From Tepidimonas sp. UBA997 (lineage in GTDB: Bacteria > Pseudomonadota > Gammaproteobacteria > Burkholderiales > Burkholderiaceae_C), in contig DBAZ01000006.1 of assembly GCA_002291945.1 (NCBI GenBank), positions 1-18,746 of the forward strand: a stretch of 18,746 nucleotides of DNA, written 5' to 3'. The notes under the pieces are model-generated. The model worked only from the letters and a program-made list of their open reading frames with translations. It had not been told where the DNA came from and did no database searches. The translations under genes and the position numbers were made by a program. Positions 6,540 to 16,900 of this stretch are shown here, one piece after another; within the stretch, counting starts at the first letter, position 1; every line of letters begins with the position of its first letter.

Positions 6540-8492
6540 TCAGGGCTGACCTGGCCAGGGCACTTGGTGGGCGGGGCGCTGCGGCCCGATCGGGGCAGAT
6601 GATGCGCCTTGCTGGGTTGCCAGAATGTCTTCCTCGCTCGGGTAGAGGCCGAGCAACAGGTAGTCGAAGACCCGCCGGGCGATCGGGGCTGCTGCCACCG
6701 AACCAAAGCCGGCGTTTTCCACGATCACCGCCAGCGCCACGCTCGGGGCTTCCAGGGGCGCGAAAGCCAGGTACAGGGAATGGCTGCGCTGGTGTTCTTC
6801 CAGCCGGGCGGCATCGTAGCGTTCACTCTGGCCGATCGCGACCGCCTGCGCCGTGCCGGTTTTGCCCCCGCTTCGGTAACCGGCTTGGGCAAACACGTGC
6901 ATCGCCGTGCCTTCGGTGGTCACGCCTTCCATGGCCGACAGGACGGCTTGCACATGGGCACGGTTCAGAGGCAGGCGGGTGCCGTCGGCGCGGTACAGGT
7001 TTTGCCCTTGCGCTTGCGCCACCGGGTAGGCCCGCTGACCCAGGTGCGGGGTGTGCTGGACGCCCTCATGGGCCAGCGTGGCCATGGCCGAAGCGAGCTG
7101 CAGGATGGTGAAGTTGTTGTAGCCTTGTCCTATGCCGACCGAAATGGTGTCGCCCGGGAACCAGCGTTGCTGATCGGGGCGGCCAAAGGCGTCGCGCTTC
7201 CAGGCTGGGTTGGGCAGGATGCCGCGGGCTTCGCCGATCAGGTCGATGCCGGTGCGCTGACCAAACCCGAGCGGCCGCATGAAGTCATGCATCGCGTCGA
7301 TCCCCATCTCATGCGCCAGCGCGTAGTAGTACACGTTGCTCGATACCACGATGCTGCGGCGCATATCGACCATGCCCAGATCGCGCTCGCCGGCGTTGCG
7401 AAAGCGGCGCCCGCCGAACATCCAGTAGCCCGGGTCGCGCATAGCCGTTTCTGGTTGGCGCAAACCCAATTCCAGCCCAGCCAGAGCCATGAAGGGTTTG
7501 TAGGTGGACCCAGGCGGGTAAGTGCCCCGTAACGCCCGGTTCAGCAAGGGTCGGTCGATGGATTCGTTGAGCGCCCGCCAGCTTTCCTGGTCGATGCCAT
7601 CAACAAACAGGTTAGGGTTGAAAGTCGGCATGCTGACGAAGGCGAGGATTTCACCGTTGCGCGGGTCGATCGCCACCAGCGCACCCCGACGGTCCCCATA
7701 GAGCTTTTCGATCAGATGCTGCAGTCGCGCATCGATGGTCAGCCGGATCGAGTCACCGGGCGTCGGCGGTATGGTTTCCAGCACGCGCACCACCCGACCC
7801 GTGGCTGACGTTTCCACCCGTTCAAAACCGGTCGTGCCGTGCAGGTGTTCTTCATAACTCTGCTCCACGCCCAGCTTGCCGATATGATCCGTGCCCCGGT
7901 AGTTGGCACGTCGGCTTTCGGGCCAGTCGGCCATCATCTCCTGGTCACGCTGGTTGATCCGGCCCACATGCCCCACGATGTGCGAGGCCACTTCACCCAA
8001 GGGGTAGTGCCGCAGGTTGCGGGCCCGGATTTCCACCCCAGGCAAGCGGTACAGTTGCGCCGCAATGATGGACATTTCCTCGGCGCTGAGGCGGTTGCGC
8101 AGCGGCAGCGAATCAAAGCGGCGCGATTCTGCCACCAGCCGCTGAAAGCGCCGCACGTCGCGGTCTGACAGCTCGATGAGTTGACCGATGGACTCGATGG
8201 TGTCGGCCAGGCGTGCCGCCCGTGCGGGGGTGATTTCCAGCGTGAAGGTGGGCTCGTTGTCGGCCAGCACCACGCCATGTCGGTCCAGGATGCGACCGCG
8301 CGGGGGGCTGATGGGCAGCACCGCCGTCCGGTTGCGTTCGGCCTGCATGAACAGCGTCTCGTGGCGCTGCACCTGCAGCACATACATGCGCGCCGCGATC
8401 AGCCCGAGCGCGATTAGCACCACCCCCAGCGCCAGCCAGATCCGCAGCCGGAAGCGCACTGCCTGCAACTCGTCGTTCTTGAATGACGCCAT
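6540..8492 (-). CDS. mrdA: Penicillin-binding protein 2 (peptidoglycan D,D-transpeptidase MrdA)
   Basis: A 650-residue class B PBP with a short cytoplasmic tail and one membrane anchor (about 17-40). The dimerisation domain includes PPRGRILDRHG (63-73). The transpeptidase domain has the catalytic motifs in order: STYK with nucleophile Ser329, SSN at 384-386 and KTG at 544-546. MrdA cross-links lateral-wall peptidoglycan during elongation and works with RodA and the MreBCD complex. It is the last gene of the mreBCD-mrdA cluster, 9 bp after mreD. The usual downstream partner rodA is not found; the next gene is the convergent amtB. The C-terminal tail after about residue 620 is low-complexity, rich in Pro and Gln. 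Confidence 0.96.
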   Translation of the reverse strand: MASFKNDELQAVRFRLRIWLALGVVLIALGLIAARMYVLQVQRHETLFMQAERNRTAVLPISPPRGRILDRHGVVLADNEPTFTLEITPARAARLADTIESIGQLIELSDRDVRRFQRLVAESRRFDSLPLRNRLSAEEMSIIAAQLYRLPGVEIRARNLRHYPLGEVASHIVGHVGRINQRDQEMMADWPESRRANYRGTDHIGKLGVEQSYEEHLHGTTGFERVETSATGRVVRVLETIPPTPGDSIRLTIDARLQHLIEKLYGDRRGALVAIDPRNGEILAFVSMPTFNPNLFVDGIDQESWRALNESIDRPLLNRALRGTYPPGSTYKPFMALAGLELGLRQPETAMRDPGYWMFGGRRFRNAGERDLGMVDMRRSIVVSSNVYYYALAHEMGIDAMHDFMRPLGFGQRTGIDLIGEARGILPNPAWKRDAFGRPDQQRWFPGDTISVGIGQGYNNFTILQLASAMATLAHEGVQHTPHLGQRAYPVAQAQGQNLYRADGTRLPLNRAHVQAVLSAMEGVTTEGTAMHVFAQAGYRSGGKTGTAQAVAIGQSERYDAARLEEHQRSHSLYLAFAPLEAPSVALAVIVENAGFGSVAAAPIARRVFDYLLLGLYPSEEDILATQQGASSAPIGPQRPAHQVPWPGQP

Positions 8493-8501
8493 GGCGCTGC
8501 T

Positions 8502-9032
8502 TCAGATGGGTCGGTCTTGATCCGGGTCGTGGGCGCGGCGTTGCGGGGCCAGCAGCAGCACCGTGGCCAGTGGCCACAAAAATGCCTGCAACAGCGGTGC
8601 CAGCACCGCAGACCAGCCGACCCAGCCCGAACCGGCCATGGCTCGCGCCAGCCACTCAATGGCATGCGCCACGACAAACACCACCACCACGTGGGCAGCC
8701 TGGTGCGACAGCCCAAACCAGAGCACGCGCCGGTGGATCAGGGTGGCCAGATAAGCCATGACCGTGTAAGCCAGGGCATGCTGGCCCAGCAAGGCACCCT
8801 GATGCACGTCCAGCAACAGGCCGAGCGAGAAGGCCACCCCGATACCCACCCGTTGCGGCTGATGAATGATCCAGAAGGTCAGGGTCAGCGCCAGCAAGTC
8901 CGGCATCCACGGCGCACGGCCCGGCAAGGCAATGTGCAGCAGCATGTTGAGCAGCAGCGCCCCCAGCAGGCTCGAGCCGATGAACCAGGGGCTGGCAGGC
9001 AGCAGCAGGGCCTGTCCCGAAGGCATGATCAT
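8502..9032 (-). CDS. mreD: Rod shape-determining protein MreD
   Basis: A 176-residue, very hydrophobic inner-membrane protein with five to six predicted helices (SSLLGALLLNMLLHIALPG, LLALTLTFWIIHQ, GIGVAFSLGLLLDVHQGALL, HVVVVFVVAHAIEW and AFLWPLATVLLLAPQ). The FSLGLLLDVHQGALLGQHAL region is characteristic of MreD. It is a membrane partner of MreC in the elongation complex. Its start overlaps the mreC stop by 4 bp (TCAT on the plus strand), which indicates translational coupling. A second ATG two codons later is an equally possible start. Confidence 0.92.
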   Translation of the reverse strand: MIMPSGQALLLPASPWFIGSSLLGALLLNMLLHIALPGRAPWMPDLLALTLTFWIIHQPQRVGIGVAFSLGLLLDVHQGALLGQHALAYTVMAYLATLIHRRVLWFGLSHQAAHVVVVFVVAHAIEWLARAMAGSGWVGWSAVLAPLLQAFLWPLATVLLLAPQRRAHDPDQDRPI

Positions 9033-9919
9033 CGGGCCAACTCCACGTCGTTTTCCGGGTTCGGCTGAGTGGCCGGCGCGACCACCAGCACATGCAAGAC
9101 GTTGTCGATGCGGGCGGTCGGTGCAGCCTCGATCCGTGCGAAGCCGGCGGCACCGGTGGTCGTCACATGCGTCACCGTGGCCACCGGCAGACCGGGCGGA
9201 TAGACCCCGTCGATCCCGCTGGTGGTGAGTACATCGCCGACTTCGGTTTCGGTATTGACCGACTCGAAGCGCAACTCCAGCAGCGGCACCGGGCGCTCAG
9301 ACAGGCCAAACGCCAGACTGCGGCGGCCGGTGCGGGTATTGATCACCGGGATGGCCTGCTGCCGATCGACCAGCAAGGTGACTTCCGAGGTCAGCAGGTT
9401 GACCCGCGTCACCTGGCCCAGCACGCCGAAGCCATCCATCACGGCGGAGCCGGACTGTATGCCCTGGCGCTGCCCCGCATCGATCACCACCCGGCGGGTG
9501 TATGGATCGGGCAACTCGTACAGAATCTGAGCCCCCTGCGCCTGGGTCGGCATGCGTTCCCGCATGCCCAGCAGCGAACGCAATTCGCGGTTTTCTTGGG
9601 ACAGGTGCTCGACGATGGCGGCACGCTGCACCTGGCGCACCAGTTCGGCGCGGGCCACCTCGGCTTCCTTCAGGGCGACTTGCAGGCTACCGATGTATGC
9701 GCCCGTCCAGCGCACGGCATGCAGCGGTTGCAGCGCCACCCATTGCAGGGGGTAGAGCACCGTGGCTACGACCTGGCGCACCGGTTCGGCCCATTGACGG
9801 CGTGCGTCCACCGTCATCAGCAGGGCGGACAAGGCGCTGAGCACCAACAGCTTGGACAGCGCCGACGGCCCCTGCTTGAAAAACGGGGGCGGTGTGCGGT
9901 CAACGGTACCCAGCGGCAT
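9029..9919 (-). CDS. mreC: Rod shape-determining protein MreC
   Basis: A 296-residue bitopic protein. It has a short cytoplasmic N-terminus containing PPPFFKQGPSALSK, typical of proteobacterial MreC, and a membrane helix at about 20-36. A periplasmic coiled coil follows at about 75-115 (KEAEVARAELVRQVQRAAI...LSQENRELRSLLG), then the two-lobed beta domain (VVIDAGQRQGIQSGSAVMDG, GVLGQVTRV, DVLTTSGIDGVYPPGLPV). MreC polymerises in the periplasm and activates PBP2. It follows mreB by 18 bp and overlaps mreD by 4 bp. Confidence 0.95.
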   Translation of the reverse strand: MPLGTVDRTPPPFFKQGPSALSKLLVLSALSALLMTVDARRQWAEPVRQVVATVLYPLQWVALQPLHAVRWTGAYIGSLQVALKEAEVARAELVRQVQRAAIVEHLSQENRELRSLLGMRERMPTQAQGAQILYELPDPYTRRVVIDAGQRQGIQSGSAVMDGFGVLGQVTRVNLLTSEVTLLVDRQQAIPVINTRTGRRSLAFGLSERPVPLLELRFESVNTETEVGDVLTTSGIDGVYPPGLPVATVTHVTTTGAAGFARIEAAPTARIDNVLHVLVVAPATQPNPENDVELAR

Positions 9920-9937
9920 GGCCGGTCGCGGCGCGGC

Positions 9938-10984
9938 TTACTCGTTGGTGAAGATGCTACCGCCCAGGCGGTCCATCTGGTCGAGTGCCATGCCACAGCC
10001 TTTGACCACGCACAGCAGGGGCTCTTCGGCCACCAGCACGGGCAGGCCGGTCTCTTCGGCCAGCAGACGATCGAGGTCGCGCAGCAGTGCGCCGCCCCCG
10101 GTCAGCATCAGGCCGCGCTCGGCGATGTCGGCACCCAATTCGGGTGGGGTCTGCTCCAGCCCAGTCTTGACGGCGCTGACGATGTGGTTGATCGGGTCGG
10201 TCAGGGCTTCGAGCACCTCGTTGCTGGAAATGGTGAAGCTGCGTGGCACCCCTTCGCTCAGGTTGCGCCCCCGGACTTCCATTTCCTTGACCTCGGAGCC
10301 CGGGAAGGCGCTGCCGATGTTCTTCTTGATCGCTTCAGCCGTGGGCTCGCCGATCAGCATGCCGTAGTTGCGCCGGATGTAGTTGATGATGGCTTCATCG
10401 AACTTGTCGCCACCTACGCGCACACTGCCCTTATAGACCATGCCGCCCAAGCTGATGACGCCGACTTCCGTGGTGCCGCCGCCAATGTCCACCACCATGG
10501 ATCCCGAGGCCTCAGACACCGGCAGACCGGCACCTATCGCGGCCGCCATCGGTTCTTCGATCAGATAGACATCGGAGGCACCGGCCCCGAGTGCGCTTTC
10601 ACGAATGGCGCGGCGCTCCACCTGGGTGGAGCCGCAGGGCACGCAGATGATGATGCGCGGGCTCGGCTTGAGCATGGAGCGCGGATGCACCATCTTGATG
10701 AATTGCTTGAGCATCTGCTCGGTGACGGTGAAGTCGGCGATCACGCCGTCCTTCATCGGGCGTATGGCCTCGATGTTGCCGGGCACCTTGCCCAGCATGG
10801 CCTTGGCCTCACGGCCTACCGCCTGTATGGTTTTCTTGCCCTGCGGGCCGCCTTCATGGCGGATCGCGACCACAGACGGCTCATCGAGCACCAGCCCCTT
10901 GCCGCGAACGTAGATCAGGGTGTTGGCCGTGCCGAGGTCGATGGCCAGATCGGTGGAAAAGTGCCGACGGAAAGATTCGAACAT
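9938..10984 (-). CDS. mreB: Actin-like rod shape-determining protein MreB
   Basis: A 348-residue bacterial actin of normal length. The phosphate-1 motif DLGTANT lies at 16-22, phosphate-2 DIGGGTTEVG starts at 166, and the adenosine motif GLMLTGGGAL lies at 291-300. The N-terminal MFESFRRHFSTDLAIDLG has the usual amphipathic membrane-binding character of Gram-negative MreB. It forms membrane-bound antiparallel filaments that direct lateral-wall synthesis. First gene of the elongation operon; AGGA lies 10 nt before the ATG. A possible promoter on the minus strand is TTGCTT (11099-11104) with a 17-nt spacer to TCTAAC (11076-11081). Confidence 0.97.
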   Translation of the reverse strand: MFESFRRHFSTDLAIDLGTANTLIYVRGKGLVLDEPSVVAIRHEGGPQGKKTIQAVGREAKAMLGKVPGNIEAIRPMKDGVIADFTVTEQMLKQFIKMVHPRSMLKPSPRIIICVPCGSTQVERRAIRESALGAGASDVYLIEEPMAAAIGAGLPVSEASGSMVVDIGGGTTEVGVISLGGMVYKGSVRVGGDKFDEAIINYIRRNYGMLIGEPTAEAIKKNIGSAFPGSEVKEMEVRGRNLSEGVPRSFTISSNEVLEALTDPINHIVSAVKTGLEQTPPELGADIAERGLMLTGGGALLRDLDRLLAEETGLPVLVAEEPLLCVVKGCGMALDQMDRLGGSIFTNE

Positions 10985-11244
10985 GTTTGGAGCGTCCTGT
11001 GCGGCCTGCCCAGCGCCCGGCTAGCGCAGTCACGCGGGCAGCGCCGGAAATGGAAAATGACTGAAAATTGGGGAGGTTAGACGAAAAAAAGGCCGGAAAA
11101 GCAAGACTTTAGCGACCAAGCCACCAAACCTTGGATAATACTCCAACACTTGTGTACGCCCGTTCACTTTGCGAACGGGTCGGTGCATTTTGATCCTGTT
11201 TTTTTACAGACGGTTGCCAACCGGCCTCACCTCTTTACAAACAC
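10985..11244. promoter_or_regulatory. Divergent mreB/gatC intergenic region
   Basis: This is a 260-bp AT-richer gap with no gene. For mreB (minus strand) a weak sigma-70 candidate is TTGCTT at 11099-11104 and TCTAAC at 11076-11081, spaced 17 bp. For gatC (plus strand) the best -10 is GATAAT at 11134-11139, without a good -35. A perfect 7-bp inverted repeat, CCCGTTC (11159-11165) and GAACGGG (11173-11179) with a 7-nt loop, would form a hairpin in the gatC leader. It is not followed directly by a T-run, although seven T residues occur near 11200. Promoter calls are tentative. Confidence 0.4.
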
Positions 11245-11544
11245 ATGTCCCTGACCTTGCAAGACATCGGGCGCATTGCTCACTTGGCGCGGCTGCAGTT
11301 GTCGGAGCCACAGGCGCAGGCCATGCAGGCCCGACTGAACGGTTTTTTCGCTATCGTCGAACAGATGAAGGCCATAGACACGAGCGGCGTCGAGCCGCTG
11401 GCGCACCCCACCGCTGCGATCGATCCAGTCGCCCTGCGCCTGCGCCCCGACGTGGTGAGTGAGCCCAACCAGCGGGCGGCCAACCAGGCCAGCGCCCCGG
11501 CAGTGGAAGACGGGCTGTTTCTGGTGCCCAAGGTCATTGAATGA
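11245..11544 (+). CDS. gatC: Aspartyl/glutamyl-tRNA amidotransferase subunit C
   Basis: A 99-residue protein starting MSLTLQDIGRIAHLARLQLS, the typical GatC opening, with FFAIVEQMKAIDTSGVEPLAHP in the middle and a C-terminal DGLFLVPKVIE. GatC wraps around the GatA-GatB interface and stabilises the amidotransferase that converts Glu-tRNA(Gln) and/or Asp-tRNA(Asn) to the correctly charged species. First gene of the operon, followed 13 bp later by gatA. Confidence 0.95.
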   Translation: MSLTLQDIGRIAHLARLQLSEPQAQAMQARLNGFFAIVEQMKAIDTSGVEPLAHPTAAIDPVALRLRPDVVSEPNQRAANQASAPAVEDGLFLVPKVIE

Positions 11545-11557
11545 GAGGTGTCAGGAC

Positions 11558-13057
11558 ATGACCGAACTGCACCAACTGGATCTGACCACCTTGGCGGCCA
11601 AGCTGGCCGCACGCGAGGTGTCGAGCGTCGAGCTGACCCGCCACCTGCTCGACCGTGCGCAGCAGCATGCCCACCTGGGCGCTTACCTGGCCTTCAACGA
11701 ACAAGCCAGCCTGGCCCAGGCGCAGGCCGCCGATGCCCGGCTGGCTGCGGGCGAACGCACCCCGCTGCTGGGTGTGCCGCTGGCGCACAAGGACGTTTTC
11801 GTCACCAAGGACTTCCCGACCACCGCTGGCAGCAAGATGCTGCAGGGCTACCGCAGCCCGTTCGACGCGACGGTGGTGCAGCGCCTGGCGGCGGCGGGTG
11901 CCGTGACGCTGGGCAAGCTCAACTGCGACGAGTTCGCCATGGGTTCGGGCAACGACCAATCGGCCTACGGCCCGGCACACAACCCCTGGGACACGGCACG
12001 GGTGCCGGGCGGCTCGTCGGGCGGCTCGGCGGTGGCGGTGGCGGCGCGCCTAGCCCCGGCGGCCACCGGCACCGACACGGGCGGCTCCATCCGCCAGCCC
12101 GCCAGCTTCACCGGCATCACCGGCATCAAGCCCACCTATGGCCGCTGCTCGCGCTATGGCATGGTGGCCTACGCCTCCAGCCTGGACCAAGCGGGCCCGA
12201 TGGCCCGCAGCGCCCGCGACTGCGCGGTCTTGCTCAGCGTCATGGTCGGCCCCGATGTGGAGCGCGACTCCACCAGCCTCGACCGACCCGCCGAAGACTA
12301 CAGCGCCGGGCTGGAGCAGCCGCTGGCCGGGCTGAGCGCGGCCACGGCCGCCCTGCCGCTCAAGGGCTTGCGCATCGGCCTGCCCAAGGAGTTCTTCGGC
12401 ACCGGTTGTGCTGCCGACGTGTTGGCCCCCCTACACGCCGCGCTGGCCGAGCTCGAAAAACTGGGTGCCACGCTGGTGGACATCACGCTGCCGCGCACCG
12501 AGCTGTCGATTCCGGCCTACTACATCATCGCCCCGGCCGAGGCCAGCTCCAACCTGAGCCGCTACGACGGCGTCAAGTTCGGCCACCGCGCCCAAGAATA
12601 CGCCGACCTGCTCGACATGTACAAGCGGTCGCGCAGCGAGGCGTTTGGTGCAGAAGTGCAACGCCGCATCCTGATCGGCACCTATGTGCTGAGTCACGGC
12701 TATTACGATGCCTATTACATCAAGGCGCAGCAGATTCGCCGCCTGATCGCGCAGGACTTCCAGGCCGCGTTCCAGCAGTGCGACGTGATCGCCGGGCCGG
12801 TGGCACCCACGGTGGCGTGGCAGATCGGCGAGAAGTCCGACGACCCGGTGGCAGCCTACCTGGCCGACATCTACACGCTGCCCGCGTCGCTGTCGGGCCT
12901 GCCCGGCATGAGCCTGCCGGTCGGCTTCGGGGCCGGCCACATGCCGGTCGGCCTGCAGCTCATTGGCAACTACTTCCAGGAGGCGCGTCTGCTGGGTGTG
13001 GCGCACCACTTCCAGCGTGGCACCGATTTCCACCGGCTCATACCCTTTGGTTTTTGA
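11558..13057 (+). CDS. gatA: Asp/Glu-tRNA amidotransferase subunit A
   Basis: A 499-residue amidase-signature enzyme. The Ser-cisSer-Lys catalytic triad can be assigned as Lys78 (PLAHKD), Ser153 (GGSSGGS) and Ser177 (TDTGGSIRQP). GatA hydrolyses glutamine and passes the ammonia through a tunnel to GatB. I chose the ATG at 11558 (MTELHQLDLTTLAAKL) because it matches family starts; an in-frame ATG 33 codons upstream lies inside gatC. The C-terminus (FQRGTDFHRLIPFGF) is intact and matches the usual end of the family, so the restriction-modification genes that follow did not truncate it. The stop is TGA at 13055-13057, one base before the next start codon. Confidence 0.96.
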   Translation: MTELHQLDLTTLAAKLAAREVSSVELTRHLLDRAQQHAHLGAYLAFNEQASLAQAQAADARLAAGERTPLLGVPLAHKDVFVTKDFPTTAGSKMLQGYRSPFDATVVQRLAAAGAVTLGKLNCDEFAMGSGNDQSAYGPAHNPWDTARVPGGSSGGSAVAVAARLAPAATGTDTGGSIRQPASFTGITGIKPTYGRCSRYGMVAYASSLDQAGPMARSARDCAVLLSVMVGPDVERDSTSLDRPAEDYSAGLEQPLAGLSAATAALPLKGLRIGLPKEFFGTGCAADVLAPLHAALAELEKLGATLVDITLPRTELSIPAYYIIAPAEASSNLSRYDGVKFGHRAQEYADLLDMYKRSRSEAFGAEVQRRILIGTYVLSHGYYDAYYIKAQQIRRLIAQDFQAAFQQCDVIAGPVAPTVAWQIGEKSDDPVAAYLADIYTLPASLSGLPGMSLPVGFGAGHMPVGLQLIGNYFQEARLLGVAHHFQRGTDFHRLIPFGF

Positions 13058-13058
13058 G

Positions 13059-13979
13059 ATGAATGCCCCAGACCCGGTCCAGTTGTCGGTCGCACTCAGT
13101 AGTGCAGCCAATCTGGGTGATTGCGCCAGCGTGCTGCAGCGCTATCCGGACGCGTGCATCGATCTGATCGTCACGTCACCGCCCTATGCAGACCAGCGTG
13201 CCAATACCTATGGCGGTGTAAAGCCTGACGAATACGTCCAGTGGTTCCTTCCCAAGTCCGAACAGTTTCTGCGCGTGCTCAAACCCGGTGGTTCGTTCGT
13301 GCTCAACATCAAGGAAAAAGCGATTCATGGCGAGCGCCATACCTACGTCCTAGAATTGATCATTGCATTGCGCAAACAAGGCTGGCTGTGGACAGAAGAA
13401 TACGTATGGCACAAGAAAAACTGCTTTCCCGGTAAGTGGCCCAACCGTTTCCGTGATGCTTGGGAGCGCTGCCTGCACTTTACGAAAAGGCGTCAATTCA
13501 AAATGAACCAAGAGGCGGTGATGGTGCCGATGGGGGATTGGGCTCAGACGCGCCTCAAATCCCTAGGCAAAAACGACGTGGTTCGTTACGACTCCCAAGT
13601 GGGCAACGCTTTTGCCAAAAACATTGCCAACTGGCAGGGCCGTGACATGGCTTACCCCACCAATGTGTTGCATCTGGCGACCGAATGCAGCAACAAGCAG
13701 CACAGTGCCGCATACCCGCTGGGCTTGCCCCAGTGGTTCATCAAGCTCTTCACCGATGAAGGGGATGTGGTGCTGGACCCGTTTGCAGGTTCGGGCACTA
13801 CGCTGCAAGCCGCTATCGAACTCAAGCGCGTGGCCATAGGCATCGACGTGTCGCAGGAGTTTGTCGATATGTGTCAGTCCCTCATATCTCCAGCACAAAA
13901 TCGCCTGCTCGAACCCAGGACAAGCTATGCCTCTGCTCGAAGAAGCCAGACAGTTCGTCAAAAATCGGATCGCTCCTGA
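13059..13979 (+). CDS. Type II DNA methyltransferase, beta-class amino-MTase (probably N4-cytosine)
   Basis: A 306-residue site-specific DNA methyltransferase. The catalytic motif IV TSPPY lies at 39-43 near the N-terminus. The AdoMet-binding motif I DPFAGSGTT comes late, at 240-248, preceded by a motif-X-like HSAAYPLGLPQWFIKLF segment and followed by motif II GIDVS (261-265). This IV-to-X-to-I order defines the beta class. An SPPY core is usual for N4-cytosine enzymes, although N6-adenine cannot be excluded. It protects host DNA from the endonuclease encoded next. It starts 1 nt after the gatA stop with no clear ribosome site, which suggests reinitiation coupled to gatA translation. The last 53 nt overlap the endonuclease gene. 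GC content is lower than in gatA or gatB (single sampled lines at 53% and 57%). Recognition sequence unknown. Confidence 0.9.
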   Translation: MNAPDPVQLSVALSSAANLGDCASVLQRYPDACIDLIVTSPPYADQRANTYGGVKPDEYVQWFLPKSEQFLRVLKPGGSFVLNIKEKAIHGERHTYVLELIIALRKQGWLWTEEYVWHKKNCFPGKWPNRFRDAWERCLHFTKRRQFKMNQEAVMVPMGDWAQTRLKSLGKNDVVRYDSQVGNAFAKNIANWQGRDMAYPTNVLHLATECSNKQHSAAYPLGLPQWFIKLFTDEGDVVLDPFAGSGTTLQAAIELKRVAIGIDVSQEFVDMCQSLISPAQNRLLEPRTSYASARRSQTVRQKSDRS

Positions 13980-14663
13980 TTTCCACGACAAGCGATTGGC
14001 CAGTCTGGAGGGGCTTAAGCTAGACGTGGTACTGAAGAGGAAAAACCCCTATCTTTTCAAGGCCAAGGCCGTCGCCAGCGCACCCGATCTGGTCAAGCAA
14101 CTGTTGCTGGCGCATCTTTCCTCGCAGGAGGAAACGCTGTTTGGTGGGTTCCTGGAGGGATTGGCCATCCACATCTGCGGGCACGCCTACGGTGGCCAGA
14201 AGTCCACGACCGAAGGGATAGACTTGGAGTTCACCAGGGACGGTGCGCGGTACATGGTCTCCATCAAGAGCGGCCCCAACTGGGGTAACGCATCGCAGAT
14301 AGCCAAGATGGTGCAGAACTTTGACCGGGCCCGCCGCATCGCTGGGCCTCGTGCGCATGTGACGGCGGTCAATGGTTGCTGTTACGGCAAGAATGCAAGC
14401 CGCAGCAAAACCGGCAACTATCTGAAGTTGTGTGGTCAGGATTTTTGGTATTTCATTTCTGGCGACCCCTTGCTTTACCAGCAGATCATCGAACCGTTGG
14501 GCCACCAGGCCCGGCAGCGCAACGACGAATTCGACGAGGCCTTTGGCCGATTGCATACCCGATGCACGGCACAATTTACCCGCGATTTCTGTTGCCCAGA
14601 CGCCTCTATCGACTGGGCCAAGATCGTAGCACTGAACTCGAAAGCCGTTTCCCTTTGGCAGCC

Positions 14664-14667
<4 letters not shown>
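13927..14667 (+). CDS. Type II restriction endonuclease, EcoO109I/PmeII-like
   Basis: A 246-residue protein with a PD-(D/E)XK-like core. The GIDLEF segment (97-102) supplies Asp99 and is followed by YMVSIKSGPNWGNASQI (109-125), which carries Lys114. The SIKSGPNWGN stretch is what I recognise as characteristic of EcoO109I/PmeII-type endonucleases; this is from memory, not a search. The residue two before the lysine is Ser112, not Asp or Glu, so another acid such as Glu77 may complete the metal site. I chose the ATG at 13927 (MPLLEEARQFVKNRIAP), with AGGA at good spacing, over an in-frame ATG 22 codons earlier. The gene begins within the methyltransferase (53-nt overlap, other frame), and its TGA stop overlaps the gatB start as ATGA. 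No controller (C) gene is present. Confidence 0.82.
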
Positions 14668-16211
<1,544 letters not shown>

Positions 16212-16231
16212 TCCGGTCGGGCTGCGGGGTC

Positions 16232-16882
16232 TCAGCGGCTGGCGGCCTGATCCCGTTCCCGCCAGAGGCGCTGCAACAAGGCCAGTTCTTCGTCAAAGCG
16301 CTGGTTGATCCGGCTGATTTCACGTTCCTGGTCTTCACGGAAGGTGCGTTGTGAGGCAATCTGTTGCTGGTTGGTGGCCTGCCGGTGTTGCAGCCAGGCC
16401 GGTGCGCGTGACGGGTCGCGCAGGTAGAACTCCATCTCGGCCAGAATTTCCTGACGTTGCTTGTCCAGATCGGCTTCACGGGTGACGACTGCAGCAATCA
16501 CCGCATGCACTGGTCGGAGCGCGTCCTCGCGAGCCCGCTGGTGGGCGGCCTCATTGGGGAATCGAATCAGCATAACCTGATTGCGTCGCCGCTCCTCGGC
16601 TTCTTTCTGACGGACTTCGGCCTCAGCGCGTTGCCGGGCTTCGGCCCTGGCACGTTCTTCGGCGGTGAGCGACGGGGGAATCACCCGGCGCACGGTGCCG
16701 CTGGGGTTCAGTTCGTATTGCTCACGATCCAGGCACTGGGGAATGATGCGGTCGGAGGTCAGGCGACGACCCTGCGCGTCGGTGCAGGTGAAGATGCTCG
16801 CCCCCTGTGCCCAGGCCGACGTCAAGGCTGCAGTCACCAGAAACAAGGCCATCGTTGGGGCAGCGCAAGGTCGCATCGGCAC
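16232..16882 (-). CDS. DUF4124-domain secreted protein with C-terminal coiled coil
   Basis: A protein of 216 residues (GTG start) or 214 (ATG two codons later, at 16876); GAAGAAAG lies close upstream of both. A signal peptide ending in SAWAQ is followed by a short DUF4124-like domain (IFTCTDAQGRRLTSDRIIPQC, two cysteines). The rest is long, charged and rich in Arg, Glu and Ala (about 74-210), with heptad-like ERARAEARQRAEAEVRQKEA and REISRINQRFDEELALLQR, so probably coiled coil. DUF4124 proteins are common in Burkholderiales envelopes and have no defined function. It lies 18 bp downstream of pyrE on the same strand, so probably in one transcript, and converges on gatB with a 20-bp gap. Confidence 0.85.
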   Translation of the reverse strand: MPMRPCAAPTMALFLVTAALTSAWAQGASIFTCTDAQGRRLTSDRIIPQCLDREQYELNPSGTVRRVIPPSLTAEERARAEARQRAEAEVRQKEAEERRRNQVMLIRFPNEAAHQRAREDALRPVHAVIAAVVTREADLDKQRQEILAEMEFYLRDPSRAPAWLQHRQATNQQQIASQRTFREDQEREISRINQRFDEELALLQRLWRERDQAASR

Positions 16883-16900
16883 ACTTTCTTCATGCAGTGA

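Noticed and set aside
9092..11080. Long plus-strand open frame of 662 codons across mreC and mreB
   Set aside because: It is a shadow of two conserved minus-strand genes, rich in His, Gln, Asp and Gly, with no family resemblance and no ribosome site.
11548..13062. 504-codon plus-strand frame overlapping gatA
   Set aside because: It is the +2 shadow of gatA; its Arg/Gly/His-rich product has no recognisable motif.
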